A stretch of 64,000 nucleotides of DNA from Flavobacterium algicola. Its GTDB lineage: Bacteria > Bacteroidota > Bacteroidia > Flavobacteriales > Flavobacteriaceae. Made by a program: the position numbers and the translations under genes. The notes beneath the pieces were generated by a model. That model worked only from the letters and a program-made list of their open reading frames with translations. It ran no database searches and was not told the DNA's origin. Numbering within the stretch: position 1 is the stretch's first letter; each line of letters begins with the position of its first letter. Below, piece after piece: positions 37,408-47,113 of the stretch. The stretch lies in contig NZ_JAJTUT010000002.1 of assembly GCF_022399565.1 (NCBI RefSeq), forward strand, positions 806,001 through 870,000, in the 5' to 3' direction.

Positions 37408-38757
37408 CTACTGCAATCGTATTTGAATGTTTTTTCCTTTATTTTCTAAAACCTCTCCATTGGTTTCAATGAAACTGTTTTCTGCCATTTTTCCAATCGT
37501 TATTGGCATTTTAGTTTTATTTGTCAGGTGGAGACCTATCACTTTTTCTTCACTGTAAGGTGACATAGATTCACCATGTAATGGCGGCGTATACCCTAGC
37601 AGGATTGGTAATTTTTGCTTTCTACTAATACCAGCTTCTGCTTGCAGCAAAACTTTATTATTCTCTCCAAAAACTGTTATTAAGGAGTGAACAATTCTGT
37701 CCGATTCAGTTGGTACAAGTGTTAAATCGACATCGACATTATTTCCTTCGACAAAGAGCAATGGACCATAATTTGCATCTCCCTTACTATTGACAATTAC
37801 GGTATTATCTCCAATCCAATAGGCGCGCTCTGTTCCTATGGTTGTACAGTTTTCTAGACGTGCACTATTAAAGCGCAATTCAAATCCAGCGCGAGTATTT
37901 TTTGCTGTACAGTTATTAAATGAAATATTTTCACATTTTCCATAGGTGCGAAATCCGTCTTCACAAAGTGATTTCATATATCCAGGAGTTACTATATATT
38001 GATTATCTCTATTTTGGGTCCAAGTTTTAAACTTAACATCAAATGCTGGACCTGATTTTTCATTCAGTACAGCATCCGTAGATCGTACTTCTCCTTCTGC
38101 ATAACAATCCTCAAAATATACATTTTTGGGATTTTGCTGAATAAAAAAGCAGTGACCAAAGGAACGGCTATAGACTTTGCATCTGTACAGTTTAGTATTG
38201 TTGCCGGTTACCAAAAGACCGCTGTGCTTTTGATGTTTAATTGTTGTTTCAGCTTGTTTCCCTTTTCCGAATAAATCTCCATAACCGTATGGAAATGAAC
38301 CTTTCACATGTAGGACAACATCCTCAAGTACATTGCCTTCTCCTGCAACTTGTAGTACAGTACCTCCAGGAGATATCCCTTGTCCAATACATTTTATAGT
38401 AAGACCTAGAAAAGTATTACTTGACCCTGTAACTAAAAATTCATCAGAATGTATTGGTGGACTTAATAAAGTTCTAATCTCAGTATCCACTTCGATCTCG
38501 ACCCCTTTTAAATTAAAAATGTTATTGCTTCCGCTAAAGGTGATGTATTGAAACTCTTTACGAACACGACGAGCGCTGATAGAATCCTTAATTAGATAAT
38601 CTGTTAATCGATAAAAACCTGGCTCCATAATAATGGTGTTACCGCTATCTTTTGCATATTTTGCTAATTCCTTTATCAAGTTAATTTTTATTTCGGCAGC
38701 ACTTACGATTGGGCTACAGAGTATGCTTAATAGTAAGACTCTAACAATTGATTTCAT
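37408..38757 (-). CDS. Beta-helix paralog 3
   Basis: 449 residues with a signal peptide (1-20, ending VSAAE). N-terminal INLIKELAKYAKDSGNTIIM lines up with paralog 2. The group signature is GSFPYGYG (153-160), H202 in FGHCFFIQ, R225 and D228 in GEVRSTDAVL, and EDGFRTY further on. Together with paralog 2 it looks like the more recent duplication of the set. No binding module, T9SS tail or lipobox is present, so periplasmic. The activity is unknown, and the conserved His, Arg and Asp on the helix face are the natural candidates for a catalytic site. It has a recurring element 46 bases before the start. Confidence 0.8.
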   Translation of the reverse strand: MKSIVRVLLLSILCSPIVSAAEIKINLIKELAKYAKDSGNTIIMEPGFYRLTDYLIKDSISARRVRKEFQYITFSGSNNIFNLKGVEIEVDTEIRTLLSPPIHSDEFLVTGSSNTFLGLTIKCIGQGISPGGTVLQVAGEGNVLEDVVLHVKGSFPYGYGDLFGKGKQAETTIKHQKHSGLLVTGNNTKLYRCKVYSRSFGHCFFIQQNPKNVYFEDCYAEGEVRSTDAVLNEKSGPAFDVKFKTWTQNRDNQYIVTPGYMKSLCEDGFRTYGKCENISFNNCTAKNTRAGFELRFNSARLENCTTIGTERAYWIGDNTVIVNSKGDANYGPLLFVEGNNVDVDLTLVPTESDRIVHSLITVFGENNKVLLQAEAGISRKQKLPILLGYTPPLHGESMSPYSEEKVIGLHLTNKTKMPITIGKMAENSFIETNGEVLENKGKNIQIRLQ

Positions 38758-38802
38758 TTACAAATTATTTATTTTTAAAGTATTCAATTTTATGGGAAAC
38801 GT

Positions 38803-38820
38803 TTAAACTTATGATTCAAA
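38803..38820. promoter_or_regulatory. Recurring element before beta-helix paralog 3
   Basis: TTAAACTTATGATTCAAA shares TATGATTCAAA with the copy at 40370 and TATGATTCA with that at 50324; one extra T splits the first part. It is 46-63 bases before the start of the gene at 38757. Confidence 0.45.
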
Positions 38821-38840
38821 ATTGCAAACGCTTTTTCTGA

Positions 38841-40247
38841 TTAACGTTTGGTACGATTACTATTATTTACCTCATTTTCCGACCCGCTAGCATCACGTAC
38901 TTTTGAAATACTGTTAACTTTCAAATTCTCTGTGCCTTTAAATTTCACCACCTCTGCTGATGTTTTATTATCTAATGTAATATTGGTTGCATGCATCTTT
39001 GCTTTTTCATCGAAATTACCGTAACCTTCCCATACTGATAATTTAATAGCCATTTCGCTAGGAATATTTTGTGGAGAGTCCGTTTTGATAACCACTTGAT
39101 GTCCTGTACCGTTAATTTTTGCAAGCAGGTTATTAGCCATCCCATTTCTACTATCCAGAATATTCATCTCTACTTGAGCATTTTTTGCATTAGTGTAAGG
39201 AATACAAAAAGCTTCACCGTATTTAGCATCTGCGCTACAGTTGATAACCACATCTTCGTTACCTATGTTGTAACCCGTTGTTACACAATCCCGCACCACG
39301 CAGTCGATAATCTTATCACCTCCTGTAGCTAAGCCTGTACATATACCTCTACGCATTTGAGTAACTGTGCAGCTTTTTACAGTGGTGTTTTTAGTTTTGT
39401 GGCCATTGTAGTCTGGGTACATTCGAATACCATCTTCGCTAAGCGATATCACTTCGCCTGGTAAAATTTTCCCATCGGCGGCAACAATAGTTCCTTCGAT
39501 ATAATTTCCTTTAGCCGCGTAGAACTTTTTATTAAAACCGTATCCTGATGTTTCTGCAAGCATTGCATCGGTAGTACGAAGCAATCCATCTACCTGGCAA
39601 TCTTCAATTAAAGTATTTTCAGAGCCTTGCAAGAAAATAGCATGCCCCATTGCCCTCATGTGTACTTTACATCCCAATAGTTTGACATCTTTTGCAGGAT
39701 AACCTACGCGAATTCCATTCATTTTACGAACATCATTACCACCTAAGCCGTATAAATAGCCATAACCCCACGGGCTTGAGCCAGTGGTTCTTACTTCAAC
39801 GTCTTTAAGAGTTATTTCTTGACCTACAATATTAAAAATTTTGTTTTTACTCTGCCTACCTGCTGTGTCACCATAAGTCTCTATGTACAGACCTTCTAGA
39901 GTAGTTTGCTTCCCAGATATTTCTATGGCGCAATACATCCCATTTCCATCGTTACTTTTAATTAAATCGTCACGACTGAATAACTTTGTGTCTACCATAA
40001 ACCGAACACCTCTCAAATCATAATAGGAATTATTAGCTGTAATCACTATAAATCTTGTGTGTGTAGCGGCATCAATTTGATAATTCCCTGCTTTCAATCT
40101 TACATTAACATTATCCTGATCCAAGTATTTCTTGAATTCGGTTAGCGTATTTACCTCGATATTTTTTTTCTGATTTTCTTTACTTAGTACACCGCAGGAA
40201 CAAAGCAAGAATACAATAGAAAGTAGTGTAAGCGTATATTTATTCAT
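38841..40247 (-). CDS. Beta-helix paralog 4, lipoprotein
   Basis: 468 residues. The start MNKYTLTLLSIVFLLCSCG has a lipobox-like LCSC with C18 as the lipid anchor. The body is the same beta-helix group: TTGSSPWGYG (154-163), H202 in MGHAIFLQ, R224 and D227 in GLLRTTDAML, and LSEDGIRMY further on. It is the most distant of the two signal-peptide paralogs but keeps the same His-Arg-Asp set. Lipoprotein anchoring suggests the outer membrane, perhaps facing outwards, while paralogs 2 and 3 are soluble. The function is unknown. Not in line with the N-terminal caps of known lyases. Confidence 0.78.
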   Translation of the reverse strand: MNKYTLTLLSIVFLLCSCGVLSKENQKKNIEVNTLTEFKKYLDQDNVNVRLKAGNYQIDAATHTRFIVITANNSYYDLRGVRFMVDTKLFSRDDLIKSNDGNGMYCAIEISGKQTTLEGLYIETYGDTAGRQSKNKIFNIVGQEITLKDVEVRTTGSSPWGYGYLYGLGGNDVRKMNGIRVGYPAKDVKLLGCKVHMRAMGHAIFLQGSENTLIEDCQVDGLLRTTDAMLAETSGYGFNKKFYAAKGNYIEGTIVAADGKILPGEVISLSEDGIRMYPDYNGHKTKNTTVKSCTVTQMRRGICTGLATGGDKIIDCVVRDCVTTGYNIGNEDVVINCSADAKYGEAFCIPYTNAKNAQVEMNILDSRNGMANNLLAKINGTGHQVVIKTDSPQNIPSEMAIKLSVWEGYGNFDEKAKMHATNITLDNKTSAEVVKFKGTENLKVNSISKVRDASGSENEVNNSNRTKR

Positions 40248-40369
40248 CTCTTTATTTAATTTTAAGTTTTAAGTTCATACAAGTTGATTTGACTTATTTG
40301 AGTTGGCATCTTTTTAAATTTTTCAATTTATCTTCATACCAAAAATACTTAATAGCATAACATTTCGAT

Positions 40370-40384
40370 ATAAACTATGATTCA
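40370..40384. promoter_or_regulatory. Recurring element before beta-helix paralog 4
   Basis: ATAAACTATGATTCA matches the copy at 50324 (GTAAATTATGATTCA) in 13 of 15 bases. A weak second half-site (ATCAATTTA, 6 of 9) stands at 40391, again 21 bases from the start of the first. It is about 120 bases before the gene start. Confidence 0.45.
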
Positions 40385-40419
40385 AATCCTATCAATTTAA
40401 ACCTTTATAAAATGATGAT

Positions 40420-40450
40420 GGAGAAAAAGACCTGATAGGCCTTCTTCTCC
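40420..40450 (-). terminator. Hairpin at the end of the GH31 transcript
   Basis: A 14-bp stem with a 3-nt loop. Read as minus-strand RNA, all pairs form, two of them G-U; read as plus-strand RNA the same two are A-C mismatches. So it was probably selected on the minus strand. It lies 27 bases after the GH31 stop but has no direct T-run. Confidence 0.55.
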
Positions 40451-40476
40451 ACTTTTTGATGGTAACAAAATTTATT

Positions 40477-43116
40477 TTATAAATTTACTGTTAATGCTTT
40501 ACCATTAAATATAGCTTTTTGATTTGTGTTATTACCAATTAACTCTATCACAAGATCCATCGGTTTTTGAGCAAAATCAATGTAATTTCCCTTTCCATTT
40601 TTCACTTTTATCGTTTTATCTTGATCTGAGTAAGAAAATGCAATTTCAGAATAAGATCCTTTTTCGTATTCGTAGGATTCATTATCATCCAAATACAGCG
40701 TAAATTGAGCATCTTTACCTGGATACACTTTTATTTGCAATGGTTCTGTTGATTTTTGAGTAGCATACTGCACTTTTGGTCCTATCGGTAAAATAGTTCC
40801 GGCCTTTATAAATAGTGGCGTTTCATCCAATTCAGCCTTAACAGAGCTATTTTTTCCGCCTTCAATTTTTTCATTCGTCCAGTAGTTGTACCAGTCTCCT
40901 TCTGGGAAATACATTTCTTTTTCGCGTTTTTGGTATTCTGTTACAAAACCGACCATAATCGATTCTCCAAAAAATAACTGATCTTTGATTCCCCAAGTCT
41001 TTTTGTCATTTGGATAGTGATATGCTAACGGACTCATCAATTGGCGGCTGTTGTTGGTAATTTGCCATGCTTGCGAGTAGATATAAGGCATTAACTGGTA
41101 TCTTAAATCGATAAATTTGCGCGCTGTACTTTCAAAAGCAGGATTGTATCTCCAAATTTCTGTTTCAGAAACATACCCATGAATACGGAAAATTGGGCTA
41201 AATGTTCCAAATTGAAACCAACGTGTCAATAACTCAATATATTCTGGATTGGTATATTGACTATCAAACTCTGGATTAATTGATTTTGAATCCCTAAAGA
41301 AACCACCAATATCGTGTGTCCAATAAGGTATACCTGCCATGGTAAAGTTAAGTCCCGCGGCAATTTGTTCTGAAAATTGTCGCCATGAAGCTTCAACATC
41401 ACCAGACCAAGAAGCCACACCGTAACGCTGTTGACCAGAATATGCCGAACGCGTCAAATTGAATACCCGCTCATCAGGGTAATCTGCCCTCCTTCCTTCA
41501 TATAACGCTCTAGTAACTTCAAGTGAATACGGGTTTTGAACTTCCTCATAAGGACCTACAGCAGTATTAATGTCTATTTTACTAACACCTTCTGGTTCGG
41601 TTCCGTCTAACCAAATGGACTTTACACCCAGTTTGAACATTGAATCATTTATCATTTGGTAAAAGCGCTCGCTTACTCCTTTATCATAAATGTCAATATT
41701 GTTACTGCCTTCTATTTTGGTAAGGTTGTATTTTTTTTCTAATTTTTCATTTTTAACCTCCGGCCAAACCGATACCATTAAATTTAGATTTAAATCTTTT
41801 AATTCTTCTACCATCGCCTTGCTATTCGGATATGTTATTTTATCCCACTCTGGCCCTTTGGTACCTTCTGGCCAATAAAACCAATCTTGCACGATGTTAT
41901 CAAAGGGAATTTGACGTTTTCTCATCTCACGAGCATTTTCTAATAACTCATCTTGATTATGATAACGTTCACGACATTGCCAGAAACCGTAAGCACTTTT
42001 AGCAAACATTGGTGCCTTACCCGTTAATTTTTGGTAGTTTGCAATCACCGATGCTGGATCGTTTCCTGCTATTAAGTAATAGTCGATTGAGCTTCCCTTT
42101 GTACTACTAAAAACAGTTTTATTATAATCAGGCTCATTATAAAATAATTGACCAGGAATTTTCGCTCCCGTATTATGAAACACAATTTTATATTTTTTAC
42201 CTGCTTCTAAAAATTTCTTACCGCTGTACCTTCTAGGCATCCAGATCGTCGAGTAATCAATAATTGCATCGCCGTCAATACTCACTTTAATTGCACCACG
42301 CATACGTCCATTATTATCGCTTAATGCTAAAAATGAATATTTGCCTGTCTTTGTTGGTATGAAGAATGTTTCACGAATATTTTTATCTAAATTCTCTTTC
42401 GAAATATAAGCAGCCACATTTTCTTTTTCACCTTTAGCAACCTGTTCTTCACTACTGCCTAAACTATTGCGTTTGCCTACGGTAGTAAATATTATCTCGT
42501 TTTGTGGTTCGTTAAAATCAGTTAAGCTGTAATTGTGCCAATAAATTCCATAGCCTTTTGTAGATACCAAAAAGGGTATGGCGATTTCCTGATTGTACTG
42601 TTGCAACCGCATCGGTACATTTTTCCAATTCATGATTCCACTTTGATATTGTCCCAGTCCATATAAACCTTCATCTCCTGCAGAAAATGATTGCGATACA
42701 GCATTTCCTTTGGTGCTACTAGAATTTATGTAGGTCCTGTCATTCGTTTCTGATACCAATTTTTTGCTGTCCTTATTCTCATAATTTATATTTCCTTCCT
42801 TATCTACCACTACCGTTACATTTGCTGTACTGATTCGTATTTGGTCTTTACTTTCTTTTAGTTTCCATTTTACATTTTGTGGTTTTAAAATAGTTACGTA
42901 GTCTGGAATAGATGATGGTTTAGTATTAGCTACTGCTTTTGTAATGTGGATAATATCCGGATTTATTATTTCAATTTGAATAGTTTGATTATCTTTTAAA
43001 ATAGTAATACCGTTATCGTTTTTTTGAATCTTGTATTTGTATTTTGACTGCCCTGTAGCAGTTAAAATAACAAATAGTAAGAAGCTTATACTGGAAATTG
43101 ATTTGGTTACTTTCAT
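40477..43116 (-). CDS. Glycoside hydrolase family 31 with PA14-like insert
   Basis: 879 residues, secreted (signal peptide about 1-22, ending TATGQ). A GH31 N-terminal galactose-mutarotase-like domain has a PA14-like insert at about 230-335 (IRETFFIPTKTGKYSFLALSD, GKKYKIVFHN). The (beta/alpha)8 barrel (about 370-700) has D504 in SIWLDGTEPEG (nucleophile) and D573 in ASWSGDVEASW (acid/base), plus FQFGTFSPIFRIHG. A C-terminal beta-sandwich follows. The PA14 insert is known from some alpha-xylosidases of this family, so alpha-xylosidase or another alpha-glycosidase is likely. It is 49 bases downstream of a sulfatase gene and so probably shares its transcript. Confidence 0.9.
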   Translation of the reverse strand: MKVTKSISSISFLLFVILTATGQSKYKYKIQKNDNGITILKDNQTIQIEIINPDIIHITKAVANTKPSSIPDYVTILKPQNVKWKLKESKDQIRISTANVTVVVDKEGNINYENKDSKKLVSETNDRTYINSSSTKGNAVSQSFSAGDEGLYGLGQYQSGIMNWKNVPMRLQQYNQEIAIPFLVSTKGYGIYWHNYSLTDFNEPQNEIIFTTVGKRNSLGSSEEQVAKGEKENVAAYISKENLDKNIRETFFIPTKTGKYSFLALSDNNGRMRGAIKVSIDGDAIIDYSTIWMPRRYSGKKFLEAGKKYKIVFHNTGAKIPGQLFYNEPDYNKTVFSSTKGSSIDYYLIAGNDPASVIANYQKLTGKAPMFAKSAYGFWQCRERYHNQDELLENAREMRKRQIPFDNIVQDWFYWPEGTKGPEWDKITYPNSKAMVEELKDLNLNLMVSVWPEVKNEKLEKKYNLTKIEGSNNIDIYDKGVSERFYQMINDSMFKLGVKSIWLDGTEPEGVSKIDINTAVGPYEEVQNPYSLEVTRALYEGRRADYPDERVFNLTRSAYSGQQRYGVASWSGDVEASWRQFSEQIAAGLNFTMAGIPYWTHDIGGFFRDSKSINPEFDSQYTNPEYIELLTRWFQFGTFSPIFRIHGYVSETEIWRYNPAFESTARKFIDLRYQLMPYIYSQAWQITNNSRQLMSPLAYHYPNDKKTWGIKDQLFFGESIMVGFVTEYQKREKEMYFPEGDWYNYWTNEKIEGGKNSSVKAELDETPLFIKAGTILPIGPKVQYATQKSTEPLQIKVYPGKDAQFTLYLDDNESYEYEKGSYSEIAFSYSDQDKTIKVKNGKGNYIDFAQKPMDLVIELIGNNTNQKAIFNGKALTVNL

Positions 43117-43165
43117 ATTTTGATTGTAATAAAATGGATATGCGTTAAGAATAAATCTATGTCAC

Positions 43166-44713
43166 TTAATTTTTTTTAAGGGCATTTTGGTACATTATTT
43201 CTGTCTGCTTTCTCAACTTTTTCAAAATTTTCTGGTTATTTGTATTAGTAACTAAATTATTTTGCTCCAAAGGATCAGCATCCACATCGTATAACTCTTC
43301 TATTCTTGGTGTATGCTCATAGTAAACAATATATTTCCAACGATCAGTTCGAATACCGCGACTACGGTAAGACTTATTAGCTATAATTAATTCCTTATTG
43401 ATTTCGTCTACGTTCTCTTTATATCTAGCACCATACATATCGGCAAGAAATAAGTCTTCCATAAAAACTGCATCACGCCATTTAGATTGGTCTTGAGTTT
43501 GATTCAGTACCTTAGTGATATCAAGCCCCTGCATACTTGCTGGTATTTTTAAACCTGCCAAGGAAACAATAGTTGAGGCCATATCTACAGAGGAAATGAG
43601 AGCATCCTCGCGTCTCTGTCTCTTATCTGCAGGAACACGACCATCATACACGATAAGCGGTGCCTTTACCGATTCTTCATAGAGAATGCATTTATCAAAT
43701 AATCCGTGAGATCCTTGAAAACGTCCATTATCACTAGTATAAATTATGATCGTATTTTCTAATAATCCTTTATCCTTTAACTTTTTTATCAATAATCCAA
43801 CCTGGTCATCTACACTGTAACCTTGGGTCGCAAATCGGCGTACAAGATTTTGATATAAATCGGGTGTGGAGGAACGTTCTGCATGCAGTTTCACCCCACG
43901 TGCATTTTCTTTTAATACTTTAGGTAATTCTTCATTAGCTCCTTCTCTCCAATTGTTTGGTACAGAAAACTCTTTGTCTTTGAATTGATCAAAATGTGGC
44001 ATATACATATCCTTATTGTTATCATGCTTTACAGCATAAAAGCTCACGGATAAGCAAAAGGGTTGGTCCTTAGGTTGGCTGTTTATAAAATGTAACATGG
44101 CTTCTCCTGTTCTTTGAGTTCTTCCGGAGTTTTCTCTTCCCTCTTGATAAATTTCATGTAATGCTATATCGTCTTTTGGCCAAATAACAAAGTCCTTTCT
44201 ATCGTAAGTTTCACTACCTGCAAAGAAATCAAATACTGGTTTCATATTCTCTTCGTAATAATGTTCTTTTGGACTACTAGGTCGCGTAGACTGAGGCGTT
44301 ACTGTAAAGCCTACCTTACCGATAAAGCCCGTACGATAACCTGCATTTTTGAGAATTGCAGGATAACTTTTAGCGAAATCAGCTCGAGATAAAGTATAAT
44401 CTTCAGGAGCTACAAAACCAACTTTATGATTTGAAAGATAGCGTCCCGTTAACATCGTTACGCGACTAGGCATGCATATAGCAACTGCGTAGTAAGCTTT
44501 ATCAAATACAACTCCTTGAGCTGCTAGTTCATCAATATTGGGTGTATTAAATTCGGGCCGACCGTAGCATCCCATATTATCCCAACGCTGATCATCTGTC
44601 ATTAAAAAAATGATATTTGGCTTTACATTCGAAATAGCTGCTTCTTTGCTATTAGGTTGACTATTAACAGATAAAAATGTCAGTATAAATAAGCTTAAAT
44701 AATTATATTTCAT
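43166..44713 (-). CDS. Secreted FGly (S1-type) sulfatase 2, iduronate-2-sulfatase-like
   Basis: 515 residues with a signal peptide (about 1-18, LSVNSQ). NIIFLMTDDQRWDNMGCYG at the start, C80 in AICMPSRVTMLTGRYLS as the formylglycine site, SFYAVKHD and TSDNGRFQGSHGLFDK, then GIRTDRWKYIVYYE near the end. The MPSR form and start resemble iduronate-2-sulfatase-like bacterial enzymes, but subfamily is a guess. Its substrate should be a different sulfate position from that of the other two sulfatases. It is followed at 49 bases by the GH31 gene. Confidence 0.91.
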   Translation of the reverse strand: MKYNYLSLFILTFLSVNSQPNSKEAAISNVKPNIIFLMTDDQRWDNMGCYGRPEFNTPNIDELAAQGVVFDKAYYAVAICMPSRVTMLTGRYLSNHKVGFVAPEDYTLSRADFAKSYPAILKNAGYRTGFIGKVGFTVTPQSTRPSSPKEHYYEENMKPVFDFFAGSETYDRKDFVIWPKDDIALHEIYQEGRENSGRTQRTGEAMLHFINSQPKDQPFCLSVSFYAVKHDNNKDMYMPHFDQFKDKEFSVPNNWREGANEELPKVLKENARGVKLHAERSSTPDLYQNLVRRFATQGYSVDDQVGLLIKKLKDKGLLENTIIIYTSDNGRFQGSHGLFDKCILYEESVKAPLIVYDGRVPADKRQRREDALISSVDMASTIVSLAGLKIPASMQGLDITKVLNQTQDQSKWRDAVFMEDLFLADMYGARYKENVDEINKELIIANKSYRSRGIRTDRWKYIVYYEHTPRIEELYDVDADPLEQNNLVTNTNNQKILKKLRKQTEIMYQNALKKN

Positions 44714-44820
44714 GGTCTTCCTATTTATAAATTATTATCAATTTTATATCCTCTAATAGTCCGATTTTTATAGAGAAATGATTTTTAACCATTAACATTT
44801 CAAGAAATAGCTCACTCCTA

Positions 44821-45798
44821 TTACTTTAAAAGACGGTCAATAAGATAGTCCGTTGCTGTTTCATGCCTAACATTTGGAGCACCTGGATATACTAGCTCGC
44901 AGGAAACACCAATTTGATTACAACGTTCCTGCAATTTAACTCCAAAAACTGCTGAATGTGTAGGGTCTTTTTCATTTTTCCCTAACTGTGGAACGATAGG
45001 ATAAAATAGATAAGTATCGGGATCGTCATTTGTCAAAAGTGCATAAGGAGAGTATTCATTAATCACTGGCAACAGTGAATCGCGGGCGGCCAAGAACTGA
45101 TCAAAACTATCTAACCCAAATGCATGAGCACCATATTTGCTATTTGGAATCCATTCTTTCATTTGCTTTGGATCGAGGGTCGACTGTACACGTACAGCTG
45201 CTACACAACTCAGTCTACTAGATTCCCTAGCTACTTTATCCAAACTATTAGGATCTGCAATATCATCATGGTACGCTAACCAAAGACTAGTGCATGCTCC
45301 CGCAGAACCACCAGTAGCAGCTATCCTAGTTTTATCAATATTCCATTCACTTGACATGCTACGTACAAATTGTACAGCACGCGCCCCATCGCTCATGGGC
45401 CCTTTTACATAAGGATCCAAATCCTTGGAATTCTTTATGAATCGATAACTTATAGCAGCCACAGATATACCAGCGTCTAATAATGCACGAACATTAACAA
45501 AATCGCCAAGCTGCTCTTTACTACCGCCATTCCAGCCTCCACCATGTATAAAAATAACTACGGGTGTTGGTTTGTTTGATGGTGCTCTCCAAAAGTCAAG
45601 CACATTTCTACTATGAGCTCCATAACTTACATGTTGTAATGTGGGTGCGGGAACCAGAGAATCATAGACTACTTTTTTATTATCTGAAGTTTCTTTTTTA
45701 GGCTCATTAACATTCTGCTGCGTTTGCACTTGGGCAGTACAACTAATAAAACCAAACAAACTTGTAATAGTTATAATTTTCAACATTTGTTTTTTCAT
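44821..45798 (-). CDS. Alpha/beta-hydrolase lipoprotein (esterase/lipase-like)
   Basis: 325 residues. The start MKKQMLKIITITSLFGFISC has a lipobox with C20. HGGGWNGGSKEQ is the oxyanion loop of hormone-sensitive-lipase-like enzymes, S165 in TGGSAGACTSLW is the nucleophile, and a histidine in RHETATDYLI near the C-terminus fits the third triad residue. It probably removes acetyl, feruloyl or similar groups from the polysaccharide at the cell surface. The gap to the sulfatase 2 gene is 107 bases, and that gap holds an A/T-rich stretch ATAAATTATTATCA near the sulfatase start. Confidence 0.84.
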   Translation of the reverse strand: MKKQMLKIITITSLFGFISCTAQVQTQQNVNEPKKETSDNKKVVYDSLVPAPTLQHVSYGAHSRNVLDFWRAPSNKPTPVVIFIHGGGWNGGSKEQLGDFVNVRALLDAGISVAAISYRFIKNSKDLDPYVKGPMSDGARAVQFVRSMSSEWNIDKTRIAATGGSAGACTSLWLAYHDDIADPNSLDKVARESSRLSCVAAVRVQSTLDPKQMKEWIPNSKYGAHAFGLDSFDQFLAARDSLLPVINEYSPYALLTNDDPDTYLFYPIVPQLGKNEKDPTHSAVFGVKLQERCNQIGVSCELVYPGAPNVRHETATDYLIDRLLK

Positions 45799-45840
45799 AT
45801 TATGAATGAATTAGTATTTAGTAAACATAAAATGAACTAT

Positions 45841-47046
45841 TTAATGCCAAGTAATTTTTGCTTTTCTTGTTTCGGTATTTAACCACACACTTGCGTGTTC
45901 AAACTCTCGGGTAAATTCCCATCCCTTTTGCGATACTCTTGTATAAGCACTTTTTGGACTTCCTAAGGGTTTATTTAACTCAGGATAATCTATGAGGTTA
46001 CCGTCAGGTAAATTCCAACCCCAATTGTATTGAAAATAGGAATAAGGTTGGGCACCGATGAGGTAACATGATAGAAAATATTCAATTTGATCTTTTGATC
46101 TTTTTTCCATTCCTTGGGTGTTCGTTTCTCCTATTGTAATATCCGTTTTACCCTTGCCTTTTGCTCCAAATCGAAATACTGATATTTTGCCTGCTGCCGC
46201 AACGCGAAGCATATCATCCCATTCCTTAAGCAAATTTTCTTTGCTAAGAGTTTCTGCATTTGCATGTTCAAACATGAAAGCATCACAAAAAGGAAAAACA
46301 GCAGGATTATCGGCAGCATTATTACCAATTAGTATTTTGTGGGGTCCTAACTTCTCTTTTAATTGTGACATCATTTCAGCTTTAGCCTTCAGAATTTCAG
46401 GATCTTTATCAGGAAAATATCCAGATTGACCGCTTGCATTCATTCGATCAATAAACACACCATCTGCACCAGAAATTTGTACTCCTTCGAGAACTTTTTG
46501 AACCCACCATTTCCGGAAATCAGCATTTAAATAATCAAAATAATATGTAAATGCTGGACCATTGGTTTTCTCCATCAGTTTACCAGTCTTGGGATTGTTG
46601 ACCAAAAATTTGGTGGTAGGACTTTTTTTTGCAACACCTTCTGGAGTAAGGTCTTTATTAAAACGCGTAAAGGGCCATGCTACAAACGAATTAAAATAAA
46701 ATAATACCTTGATGCTAGGCTTTACTTTATGAAATGCCGCTACCTCCTGCTTTGTACCAAGCACGGCGTCACCTAGAGCGTTGTATGCATGCGATTTCTC
46801 AATACTAATAAAATCGGTTTTTTTTGCAATAAATTGTACTTCATTAGGAGTTAATACTCGGTCAATATCTCCAAAATGATAATACATTGGTGTAGTAACC
46901 CAGCTAAATTTCGGGAAAAATGCTTTCGATTCAACAACAGCTCCTTCGCTTGTGAATAGTGCTTGTGATTGCTGACCAATTGCACTTATATTTACCGAAA
47001 TGAAGCATACTGCTACAAATGTTTTTAAAGTTCTTTTTTGTATCAT
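45841..47046 (-). CDS. GHL15-like putative glycoside hydrolase, copy 1
   Basis: 401 residues with a signal peptide (about 1-25, ending SAIGQQ). It is a TIM-barrel-like protein of the 'hypothetical glycosyl hydrolase 15' type, as far as I can recognise: FSWVTTPMYYHFGDIDRVL, KVLFYFNSFVAWPF, ADGVFIDRMNASG (Asp at the barrel's fourth strand), FMFEHANAE (Glu), FRFGAKGKGKTDITIG, and YSYFQYNWGWNLPDGN. Substrate unknown. About two-thirds identical to the copy at 48969-50171, from which it differs in being soluble and in a longer FPDKDPEILKAKAEM loop. The two copies flank sulfatase 3, suggesting duplication around that gene. Confidence 0.72.
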   Translation of the reverse strand: MIQKRTLKTFVAVCFISVNISAIGQQSQALFTSEGAVVESKAFFPKFSWVTTPMYYHFGDIDRVLTPNEVQFIAKKTDFISIEKSHAYNALGDAVLGTKQEVAAFHKVKPSIKVLFYFNSFVAWPFTRFNKDLTPEGVAKKSPTTKFLVNNPKTGKLMEKTNGPAFTYYFDYLNADFRKWWVQKVLEGVQISGADGVFIDRMNASGQSGYFPDKDPEILKAKAEMMSQLKEKLGPHKILIGNNAADNPAVFPFCDAFMFEHANAETLSKENLLKEWDDMLRVAAAGKISVFRFGAKGKGKTDITIGETNTQGMEKRSKDQIEYFLSCYLIGAQPYSYFQYNWGWNLPDGNLIDYPELNKPLGSPKSAYTRVSQKGWEFTREFEHASVWLNTETRKAKITWH

Positions 47047-47113
47047 TTTAAAATTGAAATAAATTAATTGTGATCCTTTTTTTTATTTGAATGAAAGCTT
47101 TATACATCTTATT

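Noticed and set aside
40477..43116. Possible frameshift or split in the GH31 gene
   Set aside because: The frame is intact over 879 codons with all catalytic motifs in order.
44727..44741. ATAAATTATTATCAA, similar to the recurring element
   Set aside because: It is 14-28 bases before the sulfatase 2 start, too close for an operator upstream of a promoter, and has no partner at 21 bases. Probably chance in AT-rich DNA.
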